Positions 15,458 to 23,649 of a stretch of DNA of 49,370 bases are shown here, in pieces. A model generated the notes under the pieces. The model was given only the letters and a program-made list of their open reading frames with translations. It did not search any database and was not told where the DNA came from. How positions within the stretch are numbered: the stretch's first letter is position 1; each line of letters begins with the position of its first letter. The translations under genes were made by a program, and so were the position numbers. Source of the DNA: Virgibacillus oceani (lineage in GTDB: Bacteria; Bacillota; Bacilli; Bacillales; Amphibacillaceae); the NCBI RefSeq assembly GCF_014638995.1, contig NZ_BMFR01000023.1, positions 1 to 49,370 on the forward strand, in the 5' to 3' direction.

Positions 15458-16315
15458 ATGAGCAGAAATTTAGTTATTCAAACAGACTTTGGAATTAGTG
15501 ATGGTGCAGTGGGTGCAATGTATGGAGTTGCCATATCAGTTGATCCGAAACTTAGAATATTTGACCTGACACACGATATTCCGCAATTCAATATATGGGA
15601 GGCATCCTATCGTTTATATCAAACAGTATCCTATTGGCCAGAGGAAACAGTATTTGTGTCTGTGGTTGATCCAGGTGTGGGAACATCGCGTCTAAGCATT
15701 GTTGTAAAAACAGCAGACAATCAATATATTGTTACACCAGATAATGGAACGTTAACCCATATCAAACATCATATTGGAATAGTTGAGGCACGTATTATCG
15801 ATGAAAATATTAATCGTTTGCCGAAATCGGGAGAATCCTATACATTTCATGGGCGTGACGTTTACGCATATACTGGAGCACGACTTGCGGCTAAGGTTAT
15901 TACTTACGAGGAGGTGGGACCAATCGTTGAGGTGAATAATATTGTAGAATTGCCGAAACCGGAAGTAACTGTTAACCAGGGAGTTATTTCGGGTAACATT
16001 GATATTTTGGATATTCGGTTTGGAAATATTTGGACGAATGTAACTAGGGAAACATTCGAGGAGGCGGGAATTCAATATGGTGACTCACTAGAGGTTTCGA
16101 TTGCAAACAATACGCAGCAAGTGTACAAGAATATTATGACATTTAGGCGATCATTTGCAGATAGTCAATTGGGTGAACCACTTTTGTATGTGAATTCATT
16201 AGATAATCTGGGGGTAGCGCTTAACCAGGGGTCCTTTGCTAAAGCGTATCATATAAATACCGGGGTTAATTGGAAAATTATGATACGAAAGGCAGCGAAA
16301 GTAGGTTATAACTAA
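15458..16315 (+). CDS. SAM hydroxide adenosyltransferase / SAM hydrolase family protein (DUF62)
   Basis: Belongs to the fluorinase/chlorinase superfamily, whose widespread bacterial members use water to split S-adenosylmethionine into adenosine and methionine. The 285-residue protein shows the family signature TDFGISDGAVGAMYG near the N-terminus, DLTHDIPQFNIWEASYRL, VVDPGVGTSR, TPDNGTLTH and FHGRDVYAYTGARLA, then a C-terminal beta domain (DIRFGNIWTNV...). The RBS AGGAGG is about eight bases before the ATG. It is the only gene behind a Met-type T-box, which suggests induction when charged tRNA-Met is low, so methionine could be recovered from SAM. No methionine transport or biosynthesis genes are adjacent. 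Catalysis and physiological sense are inferred. Confidence 0.85.
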   Translation: MSRNLVIQTDFGISDGAVGAMYGVAISVDPKLRIFDLTHDIPQFNIWEASYRLYQTVSYWPEETVFVSVVDPGVGTSRLSIVVKTADNQYIVTPDNGTLTHIKHHIGIVEARIIDENINRLPKSGESYTFHGRDVYAYTGARLAAKVITYEEVGPIVEVNNIVELPKPEVTVNQGVISGNIDILDIRFGNIWTNVTRETFEEAGIQYGDSLEVSIANNTQQVYKNIMTFRRSFADSQLGEPLLYVNSLDNLGVALNQGSFAKAYHINTGVNWKIMIRKAAKVGYN

Positions 16316-16517
16316 AAAAAATTAAAGGTAGTAAAATTCGATGGGGGAAAGTTTGATCATGTACCGTCACATACGCCGCAGTTACTATGTGCACCCCGCA
16401 TGCAAACCGATTTCATGACGTTAGCTTGTCCTTATGTCTTATTTACCGTTTTTATATTTTCAAATGTCCGAATTTTTGGTATGGTTTTAACAAGCAGCAT
16501 GATGAGGAGGCTTTAAG

Positions 16518-17816
16518 ATGGCGGCAAATTCAATACAGGAACAGTTAATGAAAGGCTATGATGAAAAACATGATTATGATGGGTTATCCGGAGAGCGGGT
16601 AGCTAGTCGACTGGCAGAGCTATCTGCTATTGGACGGACAATTGAAAACGGTTCGAATCGCCCTGGATTTTCTTTGGAAGAGAAACAGGCGAAGGAAAAG
16701 GTTTCAGCATGGATGCGCCAAGCGGGTTTGGCAGTTTATCAAGATGGTGCGGGGAATATTTTTGGCAGATTATCGGGTAAAAGCGATTATTTGCCTTCCA
16801 TAGTTTCTGGTTCACATGTTGACAGTGTACCGAATGGTGGCCATTTCGACGGTCCTCTTGGTGTATTATCAGCATTAGAGGTGGTTGAAGCATGGAAGGA
16901 TACAGGCTACCAACCGGAAAAGCCGTTTGAAGTTGTTATTTTTTCAGATGAAGAAGGTGCACGATTTAATGGCGGTTTCAATGGAAGTGAAGGAATGCTC
17001 GGATTAGGTAATATGGAAGAAAAATTACTATTGCGAGATGCTTTAGGAATGAGTTTTGAAGAGGTTCTGCATGATGTTGGTCTCAGTGTCGCAGGGTATG
17101 AAAAAGCAAAACGGAATTTAGATGAAATAGAAATGTTTGTAGAAGTGCATATTGAGCAAGGAAAGCGTTTGGAGAAGGAAAATCTTCCTTGTGGGATTGT
17201 GACTGGGATTGCTGGACCTTGCTGGCTGGATTTTACGTTTGATGGAAAGGCGGGTCATGCTGGAAACACACCGATGAACGACCGTCATGATGCATTGGTA
17301 GCTGCCAGCGAATTTATCCTTGAAATAAACAAGCTTCCTCGTCAGATCAGTGAATCCGCTGTTGCAACGGTTGGAAAGCTTGATGTTAAGCCAAATGGCG
17401 TTAATGTGATACCGGGAAAGGTTACACTATCTGTGGATATACGCGATATATATAAAGAAACACGGGATGAATTAGTTGAGCGGGTTATAGCGTTAGGCTC
17501 CGTTATTGCTAAAAAGCATGATGTCCTGGTTGGATCAGTGGAGAATATGCGTGTGAATCCCGTCCCAATTAAGGAAGAAATTCAGTTAGCCTTTGAAAAG
17601 TCGTTTAGGGCTAAAGGAATTCGCCCATATAAATTGCCAAGTGGCGCTGGGCATGATGCGATGATAGTTGGAGGGGAATTACCGATTGCTATGCTATTCG
17701 TGCAAAGTAAAGATGGGATAAGTCATAATCCCGACGAGTGGTCGGATCTGAATGATTGTGTACAGTCCATACATGTATTAAAGCACTTTATTGAAAGTTT
17801 ACAGCCTCATGGTTAG
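16518..17816 (+). CDS. M20-family amidohydrolase (N-carbamoyl-amino acid / allantoate amidase type)
   Basis: Zinc or manganese hydrolase of the hydantoinase/carbamoylase family. Metal ligands are recognisable: His100 (GSHVDSVPNGGHFDG), Asp111, Glu145/Glu146 (FSDEEGARF), His211 (EVHIEQGK) and His403 (GISHNPDEW). The dimerisation lid domain with GHAGNTPMNDRHDAL is intact. It is 432 residues, slightly longer than usual owing to the N-terminus. RBS GAGGAGG. The sensor-kinase gene begins 19 bases after its stop, so read-through transcription is possible, although the functions look unrelated. Possible substrates are N-carbamoyl amino acids, allantoate or ureidoglycolate; sequence does not decide. 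Confidence 0.87.
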   Translation: MAANSIQEQLMKGYDEKHDYDGLSGERVASRLAELSAIGRTIENGSNRPGFSLEEKQAKEKVSAWMRQAGLAVYQDGAGNIFGRLSGKSDYLPSIVSGSHVDSVPNGGHFDGPLGVLSALEVVEAWKDTGYQPEKPFEVVIFSDEEGARFNGGFNGSEGMLGLGNMEEKLLLRDALGMSFEEVLHDVGLSVAGYEKAKRNLDEIEMFVEVHIEQGKRLEKENLPCGIVTGIAGPCWLDFTFDGKAGHAGNTPMNDRHDALVAASEFILEINKLPRQISESAVATVGKLDVKPNGVNVIPGKVTLSVDIRDIYKETRDELVERVIALGSVIAKKHDVLVGSVENMRVNPVPIKEEIQLAFEKSFRAKGIRPYKLPSGAGHDAMIVGGELPIAMLFVQSKDGISHNPDEWSDLNDCVQSIHVLKHFIESLQPHG

Positions 17817-17835
17817 GAGAAGGTGAAATCTTAGC

Positions 17836-18915
17836 GTGCGTATTTTTTGGCTGCGTTTTAGCGTGTTCTGTTTTTTATGGGTATTCATGATTGTTCAATA
17901 TAGTGAAAATGCAACAGTGAGTTTGTTATTTTTTACAAGTGCTTTAGGATTATATTTTTTCTTATCTATAAGAAAGGCATCGTTTCTGCTATACATATGT
18001 CTAACCGTTATAATTGTTATCCATGATTTGCTAATCATGTACAATACTATATATACGTTTTTGCTGCTGCTGTTCGTAACAATTGTGTCTGCATTTCAGT
18101 TAAAAGAAAAAGGCTTTATGATTTATTTGATAAGTAATCTGGTATCATCCTTGCTATTAAGCATTCTAGATAAAAGCAGAATGATAGAAACACTGGTTAT
18201 TAGTGTTTTTTTCTACTTTATCGTATGGACATTAAATCGGATGGCGACTGCAAGAAACGAACAAAAAGCCATATACGATGAGCTTCTGGGTGAATATCGG
18301 CGGTTAAAACGAATGAACCTGGTTGCAGAAAATAATGCACGACTCGAGGAACGAACGAAAATAGCACGGGATATTCATGATTCGGTCGGTCATCGTTTAA
18401 CAGCTTTAATTATGAAATTGGAAATGTTAACTATACAAAATACGGATACAAAATATGATGAATTAAAGCAATTGGCAAAAGATAGTCTGGAGGAAACCCG
18501 TCATGCTGTAAAGGCATTGCAAACTGAAGAAAACGAGGGAATTGCAACAGTAGTACATTTAATTCGCAAATTAGAGGCGGAAAGTCACATTCTCGTGCAA
18601 TTTACAATGAAGCAAGGGATATTGTCTATCGCATTATCAAATGAAAAGAGTGTCGTTTTGTACCGGGTGATCCAAGAGGCGTTAACAAACGCTATGCGCC
18701 ATGCTGGGTCAAGGGAGGTACATATTACCCTGGGAAAGTCTGCCATTGGTGCTGTTTCATTTGAGATTGTTAACCCAATTTTTACAGTAAAGTCAATTGA
18801 ATTTGGTTTTGGTCTGACGAACATGATGCAGAGAGTCGAGGAAATTGGAGGCGATTTAGAGGTGTTTCAAACGGATAATCAATTTGTCGTAAGCGGGACA
18901 ATTCCAAGTGATTAA
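17836..18915 (+). CDS. Sensor histidine kinase, LnrJ-like
   Basis: Membrane sensor kinase of the HisKA_3 type that signals to NarL-family regulators. There are five to six N-terminal membrane helices (about residues 3-135) and almost no extracellular loop, typical of intramembrane-sensing kinases of antibiotic-responsive systems. Next comes a dimerisation helix with phospho-acceptor His181 (RDIHDSVGHRLTALIMKLEML) and an ATP-binding domain (QEALTNAMRHAGS, GFGLTNMMQRVEEIGGDL). It is 359 residues from a GTG start with AGGAGAAGGTG upstream. The response regulator follows 12 bases on. Order and architecture match lnrJ (yfiJ) of the linearmycin-resistance system. Confidence 0.85.
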   Translation: MRIFWLRFSVFCFLWVFMIVQYSENATVSLLFFTSALGLYFFLSIRKASFLLYICLTVIIVIHDLLIMYNTIYTFLLLLFVTIVSAFQLKEKGFMIYLISNLVSSLLLSILDKSRMIETLVISVFFYFIVWTLNRMATARNEQKAIYDELLGEYRRLKRMNLVAENNARLEERTKIARDIHDSVGHRLTALIMKLEMLTIQNTDTKYDELKQLAKDSLEETRHAVKALQTEENEGIATVVHLIRKLEAESHILVQFTMKQGILSIALSNEKSVVLYRVIQEALTNAMRHAGSREVHITLGKSAIGAVSFEIVNPIFTVKSIEFGFGLTNMMQRVEEIGGDLEVFQTDNQFVVSGTIPSD

Positions 18916-18927
18916 GGGGCTGGAAGT

Positions 18928-19566
18928 ATGCTGCGGGTATTGTTAGTTGAGGATCAGGAAATTGTCAGACAAGGTTTAAAAGTTATTCTGGAACAGGATG
19001 ATGAAATAGCTGTGACCCATCAGGCAGGAAACGGACAGGAAGCATTAGCTGTTTTAGAAAAGCATATGATCGATTTTATCATGATGGATGTAAGGATGCC
19101 GGTCATGAATGGTATTGAAGCAACAAGGAAAATCAGGGAACGATGGCCAGACGTAAAAATTTTAATTTTAACGACTTTTAACGATGAGGAATATGCCGTA
19201 CAGGCGTTAAGAGAAGGGGCGAATGGCTTTTTGCTTAAAACATCAGAGTCCAGTAAATTGATAGAAGCGGTGCACAGCTGCATGAACGGTGGTCTTACCA
19301 TCCATGATGAAGTTGCTGCTAAGGTAATGCCTCGATTGCTGCAGCGGCCGAAATCTGTTCGTATGGATGTTGAACTTTCCGAACGGGAACTGGCAATAAC
19401 AAAACTGGTTGGCGAAGGAATGACAAACAAAGAAATCGCTGATGAGCTATATTTGTCTATTGGTACAGTGAAAAATCATATTACACAGATCCTGCAAAAA
19501 ACAGGAATGCGTGATCGGACTCAATTGGCAATTTATGCTGTTAAACATAACATAAGTGAAATGTGA
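18928..19566 (+). CDS. NarL/FixJ-family response regulator, LnrK-like
   Basis: Partner of the upstream kinase. The receiver domain has the acidic pocket (VEDQ), phospho-acceptor Asp54 (MMDVRMP), Thr82 and Lys104. The C-terminal LuxR-type HTH (about 150-210) includes LVGEGMTNKEIADELYLSIG and TVKNHITQILQKTG. The 212-residue length is standard. It is encoded right behind the kinase and followed by a terminator-like hairpin, then a separate promoter region for the ABC genes that holds a 12-bp palindrome, its most likely binding site. Expected job: activate the exporter genes in response to membrane-active compounds. Confidence 0.88.
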   Translation: MLRVLLVEDQEIVRQGLKVILEQDDEIAVTHQAGNGQEALAVLEKHMIDFIMMDVRMPVMNGIEATRKIRERWPDVKILILTTFNDEEYAVQALREGANGFLLKTSESSKLIEAVHSCMNGGLTIHDEVAAKVMPRLLQRPKSVRMDVELSERELAITKLVGEGMTNKEIADELYLSIGTVKNHITQILQKTGMRDRTQLAIYAVKHNISEM

Positions 19567-19570
19567 ATGA

Positions 19571-19598
19571 TTCCTTGCCCTGGCAGGGAACTTTTTTT
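19571..19598 (+). terminator. Terminator after the response regulator gene
   Basis: TTCCTTGCC pairs with GGCAGGGAA, then C and seven T. It separates the two-component pair from the ABC transporter genes. Confidence 0.7.
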
Positions 19599-19640
19599 GT
19601 ATAAAATCCAAACTATCGGTGCCAAACCAAATTACAAAAA

Positions 19641-19722
19641 TGACTTAAGTCACCCCTTTCATCTTCAATTAGTGACCCAAGACAGTATGCCGTATTCCCA
19701 TTAGAACGTAAACTTATACAAT
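19641..19722 (+). promoter_or_regulatory. Regulatory region of the LnrLMN-like genes
   Basis: A perfect 12-bp palindrome TGACTTAAGTCA (19641-19652) and a nearby AGTGACCC copy of part of it (19671) precede a -10-like TACAAT at 19717-19722. No good -35 box is seen, as expected for an activator-dependent promoter. Confidence 0.5.
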
Positions 19723-19740
19723 ATAGGAGGCGAATACGCG

Positions 19741-20673
19741 ATGCTTGAATTAATTGATCTATCCAAAAAATTTAAACAATTATACGCTGTTAAGAATTTA
19801 AATATGTTCATTGAAAAAGGCGAAATAGTTGGACTGTTAGGGCCGAATGGTGCGGGCAAGTCTACAGCGATATCGATGCTGTCATCGTTAGTAGATCCTA
19901 CTACAGGTGATGTGCGGTTTCATAATAAAAGTATTTTGAAAAACCCAAGTCCGATAAGGAAAATAATTGGGATGGTTCCACAGGAGATTGCCTTGTACAC
20001 AGATTTAAGTGCTGAAGAAAATCTGAGGTTTTTCGGAAGGATATATCGCCTTAAAGGTGCTGAACTTAAGCAGAAAATTGATGAGATATTGGAATTAATT
20101 GGGCTGACTGACAGACGAAAAGATATTGTGAAGAAATTTTCAGGTGGGATGAAACGTCGGCTGAACATAGGTGTCGCACTATTGCATAACCCGGAGCTGA
20201 TTATTATGGATGAACCGACTGTTGGGATTGATCCACAATCAAGAAACTATATTTTAGAAACAGTAAAACGTCTAAATGAGGAAAAGCAGATGACAGTAAT
20301 TTACACAAGTCATTATATGGAAGAGGTAGAATTCCTATGTGATCGGATATACATCATGGATCAAGGTAATTTAATTGCTTCCGGTACTAAGGATGAAATT
20401 AAACGAATTCTTTCTGCAGAAAAGACAATAGTCATTAAAGCCGACCGATTAAATGATATATTCATTGAATCGTTGAGACAAGATCCAACAATTAGCAGTG
20501 TAACAGTCGAAGAGAAAAAGGTAACAATCATTGTGCCAAAGGAAATAAATATCTTTCCAGCTGTTCTAAAACTGGCTGAAGAAGCAAAACTTGAATTAAA
20601 TTCTGTGGATATAAAAACACCTACCCTTGAAGATGTATTTCTGCATTTAACAGGGCGAGCACTTAGGGATTAG
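19741..20673 (+). CDS. ABC transporter ATP-binding protein, LnrL-like
   Basis: ATPase of a two-permease ABC exporter. Motifs: Walker A GPNGAGKST (34-42), Q-loop QEIALY, signature FSGGMKRR (133-140), Walker B LIIMDEPT (153-160) and the switch His in TSHYMEE. At 310 residues with a C-terminal extension of about 80 residues it has the DrrA/CcmA-like size of LnrL (YfiL). Its permeases follow directly (14 bases, then a 4-base overlap). By analogy to lnrLMN it would pump out or detoxify membrane-active polyenes such as linearmycins; the true substrate in this host is unknown. Confidence 0.88.
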   Translation: MLELIDLSKKFKQLYAVKNLNMFIEKGEIVGLLGPNGAGKSTAISMLSSLVDPTTGDVRFHNKSILKNPSPIRKIIGMVPQEIALYTDLSAEENLRFFGRIYRLKGAELKQKIDEILELIGLTDRRKDIVKKFSGGMKRRLNIGVALLHNPELIIMDEPTVGIDPQSRNYILETVKRLNEEKQMTVIYTSHYMEEVEFLCDRIYIMDQGNLIASGTKDEIKRILSAEKTIVIKADRLNDIFIESLRQDPTISSVTVEEKKVTIIVPKEINIFPAVLKLAEEAKLELNSVDIKTPTLEDVFLHLTGRALRD

Positions 20674-20687
20674 GGGGTGAGGACAAG

Positions 20688-21956
20688 ATGATATGGATTA
20701 TTGTAAAAAAGCAGCTCTTAGTATTTTGGCGTAACCCGCAGCAGCTTCTATTGTTACTCGGACTTCCAATCATTTTAATCGCTATATTGGGTGCTTCACT
20801 TGGTGGCTTGATGGAAGGTGGACCGGTATCAATCGACGCGAAGGTGGCTTTTATTGAACATGGTAATGAACAAACACAGATTGACCAATTTCTTAATGAA
20901 GTGGAAAATAGCAAGCTACCAAAAGATGCAATAACAGCAATCAATAATAGTACGGAAAAAATGACACCGATAACTATTTTGAAAGAAGATATTTTAGGAA
21001 GTGATGAATTAAAGAATATTATTGACTTAGAAATAATAAAGCCAAGAGAAAAGGCTAACGTGCTAAATAATAAGGAGTATGCGGCTGTTATTGAAGTACC
21101 GGAAAATTTCACTTACCAAACACTTAAAAGCATTTATTTAAAAAAGGGAACAACAGGTGAAATTCAGGTTTATAAAAATGAAGGAAATCAATTAGGTTCA
21201 ACAATTGTAACTGGCATTTTACAGGAATATCAGGAGCAATTATCGTTTAGTACTTTTGCTGGTAAACAGGGGATTACTGAAGAAGCATTGCAGGTTGATC
21301 CAAATGCCATTATCGGAGAGACAGTTACGATTAATCAAAAGAACCCCGTGACTGCAAAGAATTATTATGCTGTGGGGATGGCCGTGATGAATGTTTTGTT
21401 CATTGCCTCGACAATAGGTTCAATTGCATTCCTCGAGAAAAGAAGGCATGTATTCAATCGTGTCATTTTAGCGGATGTTTCCAGATGGGTTTATTTTATT
21501 GGAATTTTTATATCAGGGACGATTGTCGGATTTTTCCATTTGTCCATAGTCTATGGGGTATCCTGGGTACTTTTTGGCTTGTCGTGGCCCAATCCGCTTG
21601 GCTTTTTTGTTGTTACCTTAGGATTAGCAGTATCGGTTGGGGGATTATCAGTATTGCTTACCGCGATTTGTTTCCGATTAAATTCAGAGATGATTACGAA
21701 TTTTTTCGGCTCGATTATCGTTACCGTATTTGCCTTTTTAGGTGGAAGCTTTTTTCCAATTGGTGACCTGTCAAAGGCAATTCAGGTAGTTGGGAATTAT
21801 ACGCCAAATGGTGCAGCGTTGACAGCATATTTAGCGATTTTGCGCGGAGATGGTATTTCTGCAGTATTAGATCAATTTGCTTTCCTAATTATGTTTGCAG
21901 CAGTGTTAGTCACCATAGCTGCTATTAGTTTTCCAAAGAGGGGGCAAATCGTATGA
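20688..21956 (+). CDS. ABC-2 type permease, LnrM-like
   Basis: The 422-residue membrane protein has the ABC2_membrane_3 layout: one N-terminal helix (about 20-40, LLLLGLPIILIAILGASLGG), an extracytoplasmic domain of some 190 residues, and five to six C-terminal helices from about residue 225. It contains the helix motif NFFGSIIVTVFAFLGGSFFPIG. The stop overlaps the ATG of the second permease (ATGA), so the two are translationally coupled and probably form a heterodimer energised by the upstream ATPase. Confidence 0.85.
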   Translation: MIWIIVKKQLLVFWRNPQQLLLLLGLPIILIAILGASLGGLMEGGPVSIDAKVAFIEHGNEQTQIDQFLNEVENSKLPKDAITAINNSTEKMTPITILKEDILGSDELKNIIDLEIIKPREKANVLNNKEYAAVIEVPENFTYQTLKSIYLKKGTTGEIQVYKNEGNQLGSTIVTGILQEYQEQLSFSTFAGKQGITEEALQVDPNAIIGETVTINQKNPVTAKNYYAVGMAVMNVLFIASTIGSIAFLEKRRHVFNRVILADVSRWVYFIGIFISGTIVGFFHLSIVYGVSWVLFGLSWPNPLGFFVVTLGLAVSVGGLSVLLTAICFRLNSEMITNFFGSIIVTVFAFLGGSFFPIGDLSKAIQVVGNYTPNGAALTAYLAILRGDGISAVLDQFAFLIMFAAVLVTIAAISFPKRGQIV

Positions 21957-23065
21957 TTGGAATTTTGTTAGCTAAAATTAAAATTTTCATTCGATATCCG
22001 TTAACGTTTCTTGCTATGGTTGTGATGTCAATTGGTTTTGCACTTCTTATTGGCGGCGGAAATGGCAACGTGATCAATGTACCCACTTATATAGCAGATG
22101 AAGCAATTCATGGTACAGTTGTTGAGGATATACTAAATGACTCCGAAGCATTTAATTTTGAAACGATGTCAAAAGATGAGGTAGAAGACAAAATTGCAAA
22201 TGGAAAAGCAGAAATTGGCGTTGAATTGTATGAGGGTGATTTCCGTGTAATAGTCGGTGTTGAATCGCCTAATGTTGGATTAGTAAAGCAAACGGTTGAA
22301 GGTGCCTATAGTAAAAAGCTGCAATACGAGCAACTATTTGCTGCCGCGAATGCGACTACAGATAGTGATAAAGAAGCGGTAAAAACGGATTTGGAAAAAG
22401 CAATTGCAGATCCTGTTTTTTCCATTCAAGCAAACAATTTTCGCGGATCGGATGCAGTGATTATTGATAATAGGTACCATACTTTATTCGGTTTCACATT
22501 ATTTTTCGTAATCTATACAATTGCTTACAACGTATTTCATATTTTAGAGGAAAAAAATAACGGTGTCTGGGATCGGATAATTCTGTCGCCTGCCAGAAAA
22601 TGGGAGATGTACGTTGCAAACTTTATGTACAGCTTTGGCACAGGTTTTTTACAAGTATTGATTATTTTCCTTGTATTTCGTTTCTGGGTCGGAATAGAGT
22701 TCGGTGGAAACTTTGGAAAAGCTATCTTAGTGCTGATTCCTTATGTATTTTCAATTGTAGCGTTATCCATTTTAATTACGGGTATTGTTAAAACAGTGCA
22801 GCAGTTTAATGCGGTAATTCCAATTATTGCTGTTAGCATGGCCATGATTGGCGGTGCCTTTTGGCCGCTTGAAATAGTCAGTTCTAAGCTTATGCTTGTC
22901 CTTTCAAAGGTGGTGCCAATTACGTATGGGATGGAAGTATTGAATGGGGTTGCAATTTATGGATATTCATTTAGCGAAATTCTTTATCCAATTAGTATTC
23001 TTTTGCTAATGGGTGTTGTGATGACAGGAATTGGGATTCATTTAATGGAAAAAAGACATGTATAA
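21953..23065 (+). CDS. ABC-2 type permease, LnrN-like
   Basis: The second permease, 370 residues, has the same plan as its neighbour: one N-terminal helix (about 12-32), an extracytoplasmic domain of some 150 residues, and about six C-terminal helices with VIPIIAVSMAMIGGAFWPLE. It overlaps the preceding gene by four bases and is closed by a strong terminator, marking the end of the operon. Two different permeases with one ATPase is the LnrLMN arrangement. Confidence 0.85.
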   Translation: MIGILLAKIKIFIRYPLTFLAMVVMSIGFALLIGGGNGNVINVPTYIADEAIHGTVVEDILNDSEAFNFETMSKDEVEDKIANGKAEIGVELYEGDFRVIVGVESPNVGLVKQTVEGAYSKKLQYEQLFAAANATTDSDKEAVKTDLEKAIADPVFSIQANNFRGSDAVIIDNRYHTLFGFTLFFVIYTIAYNVFHILEEKNNGVWDRIILSPARKWEMYVANFMYSFGTGFLQVLIIFLVFRFWVGIEFGGNFGKAILVLIPYVFSIVALSILITGIVKTVQQFNAVIPIIAVSMAMIGGAFWPLEIVSSKLMLVLSKVVPITYGMEVLNGVAIYGYSFSEILYPISILLLMGVVMTGIGIHLMEKRHV

Positions 23066-23070
23066 CAATA

Positions 23071-23105
23071 AAACGATTGACTTTAAACAAGTCAGTCGTT
23101 TTTTT
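23071..23105 (+). terminator. Terminator of the LnrLMN-like operon
   Basis: AAACGATTGACTT pairs with AAGTCAGTCGTTT over a five-base loop, followed by a T-run. Confidence 0.88.
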
Positions 23106-23640
23106 AAGCCCCCTGTTCGTAATTTTGCTGATTTAAAACATCGTTGTTTCCGTAGACTACGACATAAGTATTACATTTTATGATGTTCTTCGATTCCGCA
23201 TCCCGTATACACTACGCTTTCCGTGGGCGGCTGATGAGCCTCCTCGTGCTGACGCACTCCGGGGTCTCACCGATGCCTCATCTCCCACAGGAGTCTCCGT
23301 GTATACGGGCTGCTAGTATGAGGGTAAATGATTTTTCTATTTCGTTCTACTCATCATTGCAATGAGATTATAATGCACTACATATGATATTGTCGGTTAT
23401 TTTATAATATTCTCAAGCTAGTTTTAATTTATCGGAATATGAATTATTCCTTACGTCGCAGTTTACGTCTAATGAGAAAAATTAAACAGTACTTAAAAAA
23501 GTGTTTCATGAAAAATTGTGAAGAATTCTAATTTATTATTGATATGGAATCTGATGATGGATACTGCTATAATATCATGTTATATTATAATTTTTATTTC
23601 AAAGTGAATAGGTATTCATTATTTTAATGAACAGACGAGG
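23106..23640. other. Repeat-containing intergenic region
   Basis: No gene. It holds a palindromic element (23202-23309), an 18-base motif shared with two other intergenic regions (reverse complement of ACGTAAACTGCGACGTAA, about 23452-23471), and AT-rich DNA before the YhgE-like gene. Open frames here are inside the repeat and have no RBS. Confidence 0.7.
23202..23309 (-). repeat. Palindromic intergenic repeat, copy A
   Basis: A 108-base element bounded by the inverted ends CCCGTATACAC and GTGTATACGGG, with the inner conserved blocks GTGGGCGG, CCTCCTCG, GGGGTCTCACCGATGCC and CAGGAGTCTCCG. The right part of it recurs, inverted, at 49246-49303. Confidence 0.85.
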
Positions 23641-23649
23641 GCGAAATTG

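Noticed and set aside
23180..23365. Open frame inside palindromic repeat copy A
   Set aside because: Entirely within the repeat, no RBS, composition follows the palindrome.
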